Source of the DNA: Chara braunii
Lineage: Eukaryota; Streptophyta; Charophyceae; Charales; Characeae
Assembly: GCA_003427395.1 (NCBI GenBank)
Contig: BFEA01000435.1
Location: 807,802 to 862,113 of the forward strand
Length of the DNA stretch: 54,312 bases
Reading direction: 5' to 3'
Shown here in pieces: positions 10,470 through 21,211 of the stretch (position 1 is the stretch's first letter; each line of letters starts with the position of its first letter). The position numbers and the translations under genes are program-made. The notes under the pieces were generated by a model. The model made no database searches. It was given only the letters and a program-made list of their open reading frames with translations, and had not been told where the DNA came from.

Positions 10470-12330
10470 CCAATGTCTCCATCGGGGGTTTAGAGGGGTT
10501 GTTGTTAGGTCCAAGACGCATGTTCTTTGCACTTCTGCCACAAATGGTCTCACAGTGAAAAAAATATAAAGTTTGACGACATCGGGACTTCCATGAAGAC
10601 GGATTTGACCGAGAGCGCCGAAACTGCGTTGTTAGGGTATTCCCTAATCTCGCGAGTTCAGATCCCGTCGAACTTGAAAATTTACACTGCACACAAGAAA
10701 GGTCGACCGTCAGATGCACTATTATTTGATTGTCGCGAGTGCTCAACACAACAGATCATCCTCGTTTGGCATTCGGCACTTCTTTGATGACTCGTCACTG
10801 CGGTTGATGGAACCCCTATTCTGACAATTTCGGATCCTGACGGACTTCGGGGATCGAGCTCTGTCAAATCAGTCACTGTGCGTGCCAGCAAATTTACATC
10901 TGTCTCTTCCCATATACAATCAGTACAAGTTACCATTGCCAGCGGACTGGAAAACATGATTGGACAACCTCGTCGGGGGCTTAGGGGGGTTCGCGAGGGG
11001 TCTAGGAGACATGTCTTGTTTGTCTGGAATATAGGATTGCATTAGTAACGTTCGAGTTTGACAGTCAATCAATGTTGTAGTAGGAATCTCGTCTCTGACG
11101 CATGGGGACCCCGCCACACTCTGAGGGTCGAGCGTCGTAAAATCTCTCGTCCATGTCGTCTGCAAGATTGCGCGACCCACACTTTGCAAACATTTGCGCT
11201 TGCATTATGTGCGCCTGCACTTCCTAATGTGTCCAATAGAGTGAAAATATCATGCAATCAAATTACTAAAGATTGAAAATCATTGTAGTCAAGGAAATCC
11301 TGCCTCTAGCTAGTTCGGATCCCGACGCACTTTGAGGATCGGGCACGTTCAGATCATTATTTCCACTCGCCTGCGAATCTGCACGTTCCTCTTTCGACAT
11401 TTGGAATGCAGAAGTTAGCATTACGAACACACGAGCACGAACGCCTTGTTGACAATTCACATCATAGTTTTATGCGGGGTTGATGAGGGGTCCAAAAGCG
11501 GATGTTCTTCTAAGTTCATCCGCGACTAGTGTTGCAGAGAAAAATTGCATGTACGACAGTTTAATCATTGCAGTCACGAGAAAAATGTCTCTCACGAGAT
11601 CGGTCCACATGGAAATTTAAGGGTGTGGATTCGTCACATCTTGGGTTTACGCCTCCTCAGACTTTGCAGCGTTCACTACTATTACCGCGTTTGCATTTGT
11701 ATTGTACGTGCCTGTTTTTTCCATAATGTTCGATAGACGAAACGGAATAGAGAGGCATGTTGGACCTCATAACAACCTCCCCTTACCCCCAGTACGATAT
11801 TTCGGCATACTGAGCTAATGGTCTGCCATTGGCGACTACTGCAGCGAACGGAATTTTTATCGTGGGAGTCAAGGCAAGAAAGGTTTAGATGACCTTCTGT
11901 CAGTGAAGTAAATGCAGTCGAGGAATTTCGATCTCTGACAAGTTTCGATTTTGGCACACTTCGTGGATCGCGGTTTGTCAGATCATTCATAGCCCCCGCT
12001 TACAAATTCGCGCCTTCCTCTTTCGGTAACTCGGTTGCAGAGGTTCACATCGCCAACACACGGGCTGGCCTTGTCGAAATGTCGCATCGGGGGTTTAGCG
12101 GGGTTGTTGTTGGGTCCTAGAGTCATGTTCTTTATATTTTTACCGCACATAGTCTTACTGTGATAAAAATTAAAGTTGAACGGAATCTGAAATTCCAAGA
12201 AGTTGTATTCACCAAACCGTCCTGCAACTGTGTTGTTGGGGGATTCCTTATTCTTGCAAGTTTGGATCCCGTTCCACTTGGAAATTTTCACTCCATGGGG
12301 GAGAGGTCAACCGTTGCATGCACGGGAAAA
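10470..12330 (-). repeat. Complex tandem satellite with recurring minus-strand peptide motif
   Basis: Several diverged units contain a 'cgggggtttagnggggttgttg' block (near 10484, 10967, 11475, 12087), a 'gttcggatcccgacgcacttnga' block (near 10660, 10833, 11095, 11315, 11945, 12250) and a 'cagtgaaaaa' block. The segments 10470-10710 and 12080-12320 are especially alike. On the minus strand several open frames repeat the pattern DPxSxxGSxLxR (frames ending at 10957, 11189, 11460 and 11990) and a PNNNPxKPP motif (10465-10749, 11983-12291). This could be a decayed repeat protein, or a satellite whose frame stays partly open by chance. Confidence 0.55.
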
Positions 12331-12642
12331 ATACAACGACAAACTTTGGTCCGGGCGGGGTTCCCCTAATTCCGCTTCTTTTCTTCGCAATAAAAAATAA
12401 ATAAAAAACTCTTGATTTTGGGGATCTTTAATTAGAAAAATACAAAAAATTTCATCTCTCTTTTTCTAGCCGTTAGAATTTTTCAAAAAACTTCTCAAAA
12501 CGTTCGCCTCGACGAGAGGACGAATGACAAAACTAAAGAAAAATTTTAAAAAATCAACTAATCAACTTATTTAAAGCTAATTAGTTTCGTCAACGCACTC
12601 CCGTTGATTGGGAAAGGCCGAGGCCTTGGGGGTGCAGTCCCC

Positions 12643-12660
12643 TCCCCGGCAACGATACCA
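12643..12660 (-). other. Possible relic primer-binding site
   Basis: The minus strand reads TGGTATCGTTGCCGGGGA. It matches the 3' end of plant tRNA-Asp in its last 11 or more bases and differs near the start. No LTR boundary or gag is evident next to it. It lies inside an imperfect palindrome ('cccctccccgg ... ccggggaggggg', 12640-12690), so the resemblance may be coincidental. Confidence 0.25.
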
Positions 12661-12860
12661 AAGTTTGTGAAGAAACCCCGGGGAGGGGGCCCTGTTCGTC
12701 GTTGAAGCCAGGGACAGCGACGCCTGTCACTCGTCGTGCCCGCTTCAGAGGTTCTCAGAGGCGATCAGGGAAATAGGGGTTGCGTTGCCTGCCGCGCACC
12801 CTACTTGTGAGCTGGACCTGAGGCCCCTTTCTCAGAACTGTAAAGGAAGGAAAAATAAAG

Positions 12861-12897
12861 ATAAAATAAAATAAAATAAAATAAAATAAAATAAAAT
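12861..12897. repeat. (ATAAA)n microsatellite
   Basis: Seven perfect 5-bp repeats of 'ataaa' followed by 'attt'. Confidence 0.95.
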
Positions 12898-13159
12898 TTG
12901 CAGATCTGAAATCTGGTTCCGAGCTCGTTCTGAGCGTCGCAATTACCCTGCGGTTCCAAAAATCACGTGTGAGCGGCGGACTGGCATTATGTATATCCTT
13001 CCACGAAACAAGGATTTGAACAGTCACTTTGTTTGGCTCCAAGTCCTCCTTAGTTCAGTGATGTCTGATCGTTAGTTCAACCTTCCACCCTAGAGCTATG
13101 TCCCTAATTCGACCCATGTCTCAAACTCTGTGTCGAAACAGGCAGTTTCCCAGCCCCAA

Positions 13160-13320
13160 AAGCTCTCTCTCTCTCTCTCTCTGCAGTCTCCCTCTCTCAC
13201 TTCAGTCCCTCTCTCTCTATCTCCCTGCAGTCTCCCTCTCTCTCTATCTCTCTCCAGTCTCCCTTTCTCTCTCACGCACACACACACACAGACACACTCA
13301 CACTCACACTCACACATTGT
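13160..13320 (+). repeat. (CT)n followed by (CA)n microsatellite
   Basis: Three or more CT-rich blocks are separated by 'tgcagtctccctct', followed by 'acacacacacacacagacacac' and 'cactcacactcac'. The open frames on both strands here are low-complexity artefacts. Confidence 0.9.
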
Positions 13321-13439
13321 TCGAGTGAGACGTGCAACTCGAATTCCCCACTCAGTTCCGGTGGACAGGTATCGAGGACGCATGCGTTTATTTTAATTAG
13401 CAGATATACTCAAACAACAAAAGCAACCATTAATTAAAG

Positions 13440-13694
13440 TCATGACTCATGAGTTGCATAGTCTCGTGAATAGGTACTACCATCATCATGAGTGTGCCCA
13501 GCTCCCTTTGCCGCATTGTTAGTTCGAGAGTTGGTGTCTATGTAGGTACTCTGGTTGATTACACACCAAAGTGGAACAGGTGATGAATATTTGGCTAAAT
13601 CATGGGAAGATACACCCCTATACCGATAGTTTGTATGCAGCACGGGTCTCTGTTGACTTCCTACCAAATGAGCAAGCCGGGAATGGATTTCCAA
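13440..13694 (-). CDS. Exon-like open segment, unrecognised protein (possible terminal exon)
   Basis: The minus strand is open to a TGA at 13440. It has non-repetitive, protein-like composition (HTNYRYRGVSSHDLAKYSS, then a Thr/Asn-rich run and TYSRDYATHES at the end). A plausible 3' splice site, 'ctcatttggtag' before GAAGTC, lies near 13646, so the true exon may be shorter than the open frame. I do not recognise the family. With the segment at 15137-15259 it could belong to one minus-strand host gene, which I infer only from strand and proximity. Chance open reading is a real alternative. Confidence 0.25.
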   Translation of the reverse strand: MEIHSRLAHLVGSQQRPVLHTNYRYRGVSSHDLAKYSSPVPLWCVINQSTYIDTNSRTNNAAKGAGHTHDDGSTYSRDYATHES

Positions 13695-13983
13695 CGAGAC
13701 CAGGGTAAGATGGATCCCCTTTTCCTATTTATCATGTAGTATGATCTGGCGGGATTAGTCACCACGCACAGGCATGTGAATGAGTCTCCAGCTAGGACAT
13801 GGAAAGGTACGCCTTCATTATCTTGGTTTGCCCTCCAGTGAAGCTTTCACGGAGTGAAACACCACCTCCTCATCTCTCACACTCCCTTCTCATCAACTCT
13901 CTTCCTACACAGTCGTCATCGCCCCCTGTTTCACTGTATTTCCAGCCCCCATCTCAGAAGAACCTGGCCGCGATAACAGCGTG

Positions 13984-14640
13984 GTGCATTACATTAAAGA
14001 TTTATTAAAAAATAATAATAATAATAATAATTAAAAAAAACACAAATAAACAGGTGCGCGACCTCTCCCTCTTTCTCTCACTAACGCACACACACTGCTC
14101 GTCTCTCTTTCGCTCATTCTCACTCTCTTCCTCCCTTACACACGGATAGGCTTGGACTACACTGTAATGTAGTATCTGCCCGTCCTTAGACCAGACGCTC
14201 GATGATTCTCCCTCATGCGCTTTTCACTCTCTCTCTCTTTCTCAAATTCTCTCACGTAGTCTCACTTCATCCTACCCTCTCAATCATGTCAGCAGTATCG
14301 CCCCTCGCTGGTCAGTTGCCCCTTGACCGATGATGCCCGCCCAACAAGCCAGTTCGCTAGTTCAAATTCGAATGCATCTGAACACGGACAGATCCAGGTG
14401 CGTGCTATGAGAAAACGAAATGCAGCCTCTTCTGTCACACTCCTCTCGTGCGTGCACTCACTCTTCCACGCTGACACTCTTCCTCTTTCTCCCCCTTTCC
14501 CACACACTTTCACGCACACTCTCCATGTCTCATTCTCACTCTCTTCCTCACTCTCACTTCCCCTCTCTGCGTACTCTCTCTCTCCCCACACTTTCTTCCT
14601 CAGCGCACTCTTCCCTCTCCTCTCAGTGACTAGTAGTAGT
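13984..14640. repeat. (AAT)n, CT-rich and CA-rich low-complexity stretch
   Basis: (ATA)n around 14008-14030 is followed by long pyrimidine-rich blocks (14062-14300 and 14420-14630) dominated by ctct, ctca and caca words. Open frames here encode only Ser/Leu/His-rich low-complexity peptide and are not accepted as genes. Confidence 0.8.
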
Positions 14641-15136
14641 TCCCTTCATTCAGCATCCAAAAGAGGTTTGCATTTGCATTTCCGGAGTAAACATGGCATA
14701 ACGCATCGGATTCCCTTTAATTTGCAGAAGAGTGAGAGTGGGTTCCCGGTTTGGTCTTGGGTTCGTTATGTTACTGATGATCCTCTTCAGGTGCCCCCAG
14801 ACTGTTGCGTCACTTATCAAATGAAGAACTGCGCATGAACGATTAGCCAGAACGCATACGGATTCACTGCTTTTTCCTTTGTCTTATGTTCACTGTTGCT
14901 CCGTGTCTGTCTTGTCGTGCACGGGACCTCGGACACCTGACTGATCATGTGGAAATGGCAGCGCTCATCACCACGGGGATGGTCGAGCTCATCACCCGTA
15001 GAAACGGCAGATCCCCTCAACATCGAAGTGACTGTTCTCCTACACAAGGGGAATGGCTGCTGTGGGAGCTGTTGGGCCCATCATCAGTTGCGTGCCTTTG
15101 ATCTTCTGTCTGTGTCCCTGATTCCCCCTCCTTTAC

Positions 15137-15259
15137 CATCAAGGTCACTCTCTTCGCCTCTCTCTTGCGGATGTCGCCATCTCTGTATTCTTCAACCACC
15201 CGTGAGCTTAGGTTGATCACAACCCATCCTGCAGCGCCTCGCGCGGATAAACCCAATCA
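15137..15259 (-). CDS. Exon-like segment with good splice signals, unrecognised
   Basis: On the minus strand a strong 3' splice signal ('tttttctgttgcag', a pyrimidine tract then CAG) precedes position 15259. A 5' splice consensus (ATG then gtaaag) follows position 15137, giving a 123-bp exon, a multiple of three. One frame is fully open and rich in charged residues (YRDGDIRKREAKRV). No family is recognised. The segment abuts the foldback element at 15322. Evidence is splice-site pattern plus open frame only. Confidence 0.3.
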
Positions 15260-15321
15260 CTGCAACAGAAAAATTTCCTAGAATTAAATAATCATTCAAG
15301 AGTAAAATTACATTCTAAATT

Positions 15322-15712
15322 TTAAATTCTCATTCCATCTTAAAAAATGTCATTCCAATTTTAAAGTTTTTCGTCTTACTTGAAAACTTTCCTTCCAAGA
15401 ATTGGGTATCCCTTCTTATTTGAACTGCATGCTAAGATGGATTGAAAGTCTGGATGAGTTCATGAAATATTTTAATTCGACTGTCATTCTAAGTAAGGAT
15501 TTTCAGTCAAAAATAGGTTAATCCAATCTAAATTAGAAGATATTTGTTGTAGTAATGAAAGTTTAATTAAAACATTTCATAAACTCGTCCAGACTTTCAT
15601 TCCATCTTGAACAAATAGATGTAGTTGGAAGGGAAAGCTCATATTTAGACAGGAACTTATCAAATTAAATTGAGAAATTTAGAATTGGACGAACATTGGA
15701 ATGAGAATTTAT
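15322..15712. mobile_element. Foldback (long inverted repeat) element
   Basis: The left arm (15322-15477) and right arm (15565-15712) are imperfect inverted copies around a ~87-bp loop. Shared blocks include 'aaattctcattcca' against 'tggaatgagaattt' at the tips, and 'gaaagtctggatgagttcatgaaatattttaatt' against its complement near the loop. There is no coding capacity. This fits a MITE or foldback transposon. The target duplication was not identified. Confidence 0.7.
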
Positions 15713-17233
15713 AAATATGGAGGATTTGTTTTTTATGCAATGTTTTCTCAACTTTCATTTCTCGTGGGAATTATTCTGTTGTGCGTTCGCTGTTGTTCAC
15801 CGCCCGTCCGCTGCGATCCCTCCGGTCGCCTTAGTCCCGAATCCCCGAATTCTTTTGCCACTCTTCCTATACTGGTTTCGGATCGTGACACCAGCCCTGC
15901 GTACAGCCAAAAAAAAAAATTGGCACTGAAGGTACTAGACCTTCAAACTCGCCAAGCAGACACGAGGTTCCCTTGACTGGTCCGAGGTGTAAACTAGCAG
16001 GCACGTTCCAGGACCCGCGGGGGTGAAATATGTACCGCCCACAGTGGAGTAGCTCTTGAATTATAATACCTAGGGAGCTGGCCTCCCTAAATAACACCGG
16101 CGCGCCGGACCAGGCCAAGTGCAGTCCGAACTTGTAAGTCCGCCGTATCTGGACCAGAACATGTCAAAGTTAGTTACTAAACCTGAAGTAATTATTTTCG
16201 ACAGTCGCAACCTGACCCAGTCCATTGCTAGTTTCGTGCCCCACACCAATCCAAGAAACGCTGATAGACAAGGACCGCATCCCCTGGAACCGTACCAGCA
16301 TAACCTGATCAGAGAACACCATGTTGTACCAATATCGCAAATGATCCAAACCAGTGTTCTGTGAGCCGTACCAAATCAGCGGAGAATACCAATCGTATTG
16401 TAGACGTATAATTGTACCGTACCACACAAATGCCGAATTGTCACTGTGCACGTGCCGACCCTGTCTCGAATCAGCGTAACATCGTATCATGTCGTGAATG
16501 AATCATACCAATGTAACAGAACCGCGTGACTAATGTCGTAGCCCAATCATGTCGTCGTAACCAGAGAATGGTGCCAAAAATGTGCCACGCGAGTACCACC
16601 AAGGCCTGTGCCGCACCTGCCTCGAACCAAAGTGCCATGTCCGAGTCGATCCAGTGTCCGCACCGAAGTGATAAATTCGGCGGCAGAAACCCCAAGCAGT
16701 CCCAACGGCAACGCCACGCTGACAATACTGTCCCACTCACTCGAAACACCCAGATCTTAGCGAGGATAGCAATTAGATAAATCAGGTAAATCACGCAACG
16801 GTTCATAATTATCGGGAACTCAAAAGAATCGCTAGACTTGGAGTAAGTAAATAATTTCGGGCTAAAATTCGCCACGGATGATTCTAATATAATTTAATCA
16901 AATAATAAATAATCACTGATTTTCGTTTCTTTTATTATTTTTAATTATTTTTCTCATTCTTATTTCTGTTATCGGAAATAATGAAAATGAAGGGTGATTG
17001 CATCAAAAATAAATTCCAATGAAATAAATAGCAAAATTTTTGTTATCCTCATCCCTTTTACTATTTTTAATTATTTTTCTCAATTTTAAATTTCGTTATT
17101 AAAATTATTTAAATTTTAGGTTTCATTTTCTCATCAATCGACCCATGTCGCCAAGGCCTTTCTCGCATTCCCGTCCTGCGGCTAGCTGCCTCGGTTCTAG
17201 ATCTGGAACGGAAGAAAATATTAGGAAGTAGGC
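15713..17233. other. Gene-free stretch with degenerate 'gtacca' repeats
   Basis: No convincing gene. Between 16280 and 16560, words such as 'cgtacca', 'aatcagcg', 'taccaat' and 'atcatgtcg' recur irregularly, suggesting a worn-out short tandem repeat. From 16860 to 17120 the sequence is AT-rich, with two similar 'tttttaattatttttctca' segments. Confidence 0.5.
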
Positions 17234-17295
17234 GTGGCAAGCGTGGTCGTCCCTTTTGTAGATTTCAAAGGTCAGTATCAATACTTGACGCGGAG

Positions 17296-17328
17296 AAAAT
17301 TAGGGGTCTCTTCCCGACCCCTAATTTT
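17296..17328. other. Perfect 13-bp hairpin
   Basis: 'aaaattaggggtc' (17296-17308) and 'gacccctaatttt' (17316-17328) are exact inverted copies around a 7-base loop. It could be a structured element or cruciform. No neighbouring gene end makes it a clear terminator. Confidence 0.8.
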
Positions 17329-18026
17329 TCCCGTTGGCTCGGATGAAAGCCCCGGTCAATCGTTTTCTAGGCAGTTAATCCAAGGGTCAATCCATCGAAA
17401 TCCGGGTGGCCGACTGGTCTTCGGCCGCCCGACACCGTCTTGAGGAAGAGGTGGAGGAAGAGGTGTGGGAGGACGGCCGAAAGCTCACCTCGATGTAGCA
17501 GGAGGAGGACTTTCCCAGGGAAGGCTCCAGCAGCGGCGGCAAAGGCCCCAATAAGACAACAACGGGGCAATAAGGCGATGGGGCAGCAGGTCGTCAGCGT
17601 CAACAGACTCAACACAGGGGCGGTGGGCGGGGACGAGCAGCAGGTACCACAACGACGGGATAGTGGGTTGTTGCTGGGGAAGAACATTGAGTGCGGGCCA
17701 CTACGAGTGCGGAGTCTGAAAGTGGCTACACAAATTCAAATTCAAAAATTGGCTAGATATGGGCTGTCGATGTTAGTCGATCGACAACTTAAGTCGGGTC
17801 AGTACTATTTCGAATCCGGTAGGGGCCTTACTGGATCTGCCCCTAGGAAGGGATTCCAGGGGTCGATCAAAACCTGTGCGCGCCCCTTAACCCAAAAAAA
17901 AAAACCTGCGCCTATTTTGTGCAGGCCCTGGAAGGGTAATTTCCAGAGTCTTCCTGGTGTCTTTTTCCGGGCGGATAATACGGATGGTCCAAGGCCATCC
18001 GGATATCCGGAAACAAAAATCAGGAA

Positions 18027-18750
18027 ATGGCGGAAATGGCCAAAAAGCACAGTGACCAGATGCGGGAGATGGCAAATCTGCGTAAAGACGAGATTCCTAA
18101 TCTTCTTCTTCTACCTTCTGCCTCCAATGATGCTAACGAATTTGTCCCTGCTCCCCTCCATACCTTTTCTTCTCTGAGTGTGGTTCAACTAAGACGTGTA
18201 GTAGGTGCAGACCTCGCTGCCACTCTAGCAAGTGGCGACACAGGGAATTCTGCAACTGCTGCAGCCTCGAGTTCAGATACACCAATTGTTGGTGCCGACT
18301 ATAGCAGTCCCTATGTGGACAGAAAGGCGGTTTTCATACCGTCCAAACACGATGACAAGGAAGACGTAGAGTCCTCGCTCAACTCCATGAGAGCCTACTT
18401 TGAGGTGTTGGGGACTCAACCATTGAGCCAGTCCTTGATCATGGAGAGCAGCGTCGAACCCGCCGTACGAGGTATTTAAGAAATCCAAGCCACGCATGCC
18501 AGGTACACTAAGATCGATTTGACACAGTGGCTTACATCCACACCAATAACCACACTTGAAGAAATCCTTACTAAACAATTTAAGGATCCACATGATGCTG
18601 CAAGAACCAAGAAGAGACTCGATGATCTCAAGTGCAGCAAGCGGACATCACAAACTTTTTGCGACACCCGGACTGGAAATGACTGCACAATCATATCTCA
18701 TTTCTCAATCACAAGAGATGAAGATAAAGCACAAAAAACATCATGAGGTT
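18027..18750 (+). pseudogene. Decayed Ty3/gypsy-type gag fragment
   Basis: The frame opens at 18027 with a Met/Lys-rich, coiled-coil-like start (EMAKKHSDQMREMANL), continues with a Ser/Ala linker, then a segment of retrotransposon gag type (LNSMRAYFEVLG, LIMESSVEPAVRG). A TAA at 18477-18479 breaks it. The same frame then continues with the typical gag core (LTQWLTS, LTKQFKDPHDAARTKKRLDDL). A later frameshift near 18655 moves the match to a second frame (PGLEMTAQSYLIS). No CCHC knuckle, protease or RT follows, so only the gag end survives. Gag assembles the retrotransposon particle; this copy cannot encode it whole. Confidence 0.6.
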
Positions 18751-19149
18751 CGATTATGAGTCTCGTAATATCGCTATGTGTTTGAACACCTCAGAAGGTA
18801 CGAAGTACGAAGTCCTTCGCTTAGATTTCTAAGCGAATGCCATATATTCGGACAAATAGGTTATCAACAGGAAACCGAAAAAAAGTACGGCGCTTAGATG
18901 TTGTGAAAGGTAGAATTTTCATTAATAACACACATCGCCTAAGCAAAGAGCTCATTGGTTACACTGACTGGCGTTCCCTCATGTATGATGTGGTCAGCCT
19001 TGAGGCACAAGAAACATAATATTCGTCAAAATATGGCATTATATTTTAAATTGGAACTCGATTGGTATTAATTTCTGGTTGAAATCACTATATTTTAGAC
19101 TTTAATGAAACTTAGGATTAAGTAGTGAACCCGAAGAACGCAATTGACC

Positions 19150-19720
19150 GGTCAGAAATCGAAACTGAAGTAAAGATTCAAGACAATCACAGACAGAACG
19201 AGAAGGTCAAACTCCGAATTTCATTGCACTTCGATAGATCTTGTAACTTAAAAAATGTACCTGACATGGAGTTGTCATAAATTGAAACTTAAGTGAACTG
19301 TCAATGCAATAAGACACTAAACGAGAAGGTTGAACTATGGATTTCATCGCACCTCGATCAATTTTGTATGAGCATTGAGTCGGACGTATTTTACATGACA
19401 TTGTGACATGCATACATTGAAACTCAATTGAAGAGTCAAGGCAATCACACGTTAAAGAAGATGGTTTAAGTATAAATTTTGTCGCACTTTGATAAATTTT
19501 GTAACTTGAAAGGTGTAACTGACATGCCATTGCGATAAATCGAAACTCAAGTGAACAATCAACACAATAAGACACTTAACAAGAAGGTTGAACACTAGAT
19601 CTCATAGCACTTGTATGAGCATTGAGTCGGACGTATTTCACATGATATTGTGACACGCATAAATTGAAACCCAATTGAAGAGTTAAGACAATCACACTTT
19701 GAATGAGATGGTTTCCATCG
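19150..19720 (-). repeat. Dimeric (higher-order) tandem satellite, ~130-bp monomers
   Basis: Five monomers start near 19155, 19278, 19412, 19545 and 19660, each with 'aaattgaaactcaa'. Two types alternate: type A has 'gagtcaagacaatcacac' and type B has 'gaacaatcaacacaataagacac'. B copies also share 'gcattgagtcggacgtatt' downstream. The dimer period is about 250-265 bp. On the minus strand a 122-codon frame (19207-19575) reads through nearly three monomers with a repeating 'SSYKIYxSAxKF' peptide, because the monomer length is close to a multiple of three. Confidence 0.75.
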
Positions 19721-20129
19721 CGCTTCGATAAATATCATAATCATGAAAAAAAAAACTTTAACTGATTTAATTCAAAAAATTAATGAAAGACAAAAAGTCT
19801 GAAAGTATCGCATGAACTTCATTTAAAAATTGAAAATTGTATACATACGTACGAGAAATTGTAAACTCAAGATTGAAGTACGTCTAATTCTATTAGCAGC
19901 CAAAATCTAAACTTTCAAAAACTGTACCATTTATAAACATATCTTCAAGCGTCCCCAGGTCTCATTAGAACCAAACCCGTACAAGGCATTCATTGACGAC
20001 CCGAAAGCAAGGGTTTGTGGTTCTCCCTTCGACGTCATGTTTGAGAACACAGAAAATGTATTTCATCCTTACAAACCAACCAACACCTGTCAAGGACTTA
20101 CCAATGACGTCACGCACACAACATGCCGC

Positions 20130-20609
20130 TTACTCTACCTCATGCCACTTATCAACCTCATCAATTTGACCGACAATCACTAAATCGGACTGTTCGTTCT
20201 CGTAGAGAATGCGAGGAGTGTCTATATTGTCACCATTGATTCCAGACTCATTGCGAAAAACAAGCACTACATCGTCTACCAAAGTTCGCTTTTCGTTCGA
20301 ACATGCCGTGCACAAAACTTTGCAGAAATCGAAATCAACCAAAGACAACCGTACGCTACAATATGACACATTTGGCGGCTGCGTTTCAACACCACGCCGC
20401 AAATATAGTTCCAGAAACGGATTGTCGATCGTGTAGTCCAACAACTCTTGTTTCAAGTTTGCGGATCACACACGAGGTGACCTTGTGTCGTTCTGAATAC
20501 GAAGGTAAAACCGCTTATTCTCTTCTTGTTTGAGTGTGACGCGCAGAGACGGAAGTTGCTTGACACTGATGACATAATGAGGTACTTTGATTAGGCTCCC
20601 GTACTCAGG
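20130..20609 (-). pseudogene. Unrecognised coding segment with one in-frame stop
   Basis: One minus-strand frame is open from about 20609 to a stop at 20130 except for a TGA near 20468. Before the stop it reads KVPHYVISVKQLPSLRV and FYLRIQND; after it comes DNPFLELYLRRGVETQPP and VDDVVLVFRNESGINGDN. Composition is that of a soluble globular protein. I do not recognise the family. It lies 0.6 kb downstream of the DUF7869-like relic on the same strand, so it may be a later exon or second gene of that transposon. Its start may be a splice acceptor ('gatag' before CCTGAG). Confidence 0.45.
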
Positions 20610-21211
20610 CTATCACGAAAGCAAACTTCTAGTCCTTATCCCATGAACATTTCCTTGTCATGATCGATCTATCTCATCCTGCCTCAGACCAGGCATCGAG
20701 AGGCTTGTCCAAGAAGAGGACGACACTCATCCATGGGTTGTTTTCGAACTCCGTTCTCATCGGTCCAGTAATTTTTGTGTCGTTCATTGCTAATCATGAT
20801 AATCGAGAGACAAGCCACATGCGCAATGGCGAATAAAACATGAATAATCATGATAATCGACCATTACTTTTTTCACCCTTACTACACAAGACGTGACACG
20901 CAAAACATAAACGAAAACGAATTGTTGAAAACGTAGAACATACGCCTCAATGATGAACTAGACTTCCGAAATGGTTTAACCATCACCCAAATTAACCCAA
21001 CCATCTTTAAAAAATCATCCTTAGATCGTGGACAAATTCCGTCACGTTGTCGTACCGCATAAATGATTGTTCAAAAAAATATGCTCATTTCCATACTCCG
21101 TCTTTCTGTAATGGACAAACTATGCTACGATGTCCTGCCATAACGAACCCTGCTCGAACAATGTTTTCTCGAAAACGTATTTGTTTAATTATTTGGCGGA
21201 CTGATAAGACC

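Noticed and set aside
12643-12690. Rho-independent-type terminator from the GC-rich palindrome
   Set aside because: Bacterial terminator logic does not apply in this eukaryotic context, and no T-run follows.
13096-13396. Overlapping Ser/Leu/His-rich and Arg/Glu-rich frames on both strands
   Set aside because: Products of (CT)n and (CA)n microsatellites, with no conserved protein pattern.
17440-18177. 245-codon frame as part of the gag relic
   Set aside because: No gag-like pattern until 18027, where the credible gag sequence is in a different frame; the rest looks like chance reading of GC-rich sequence.
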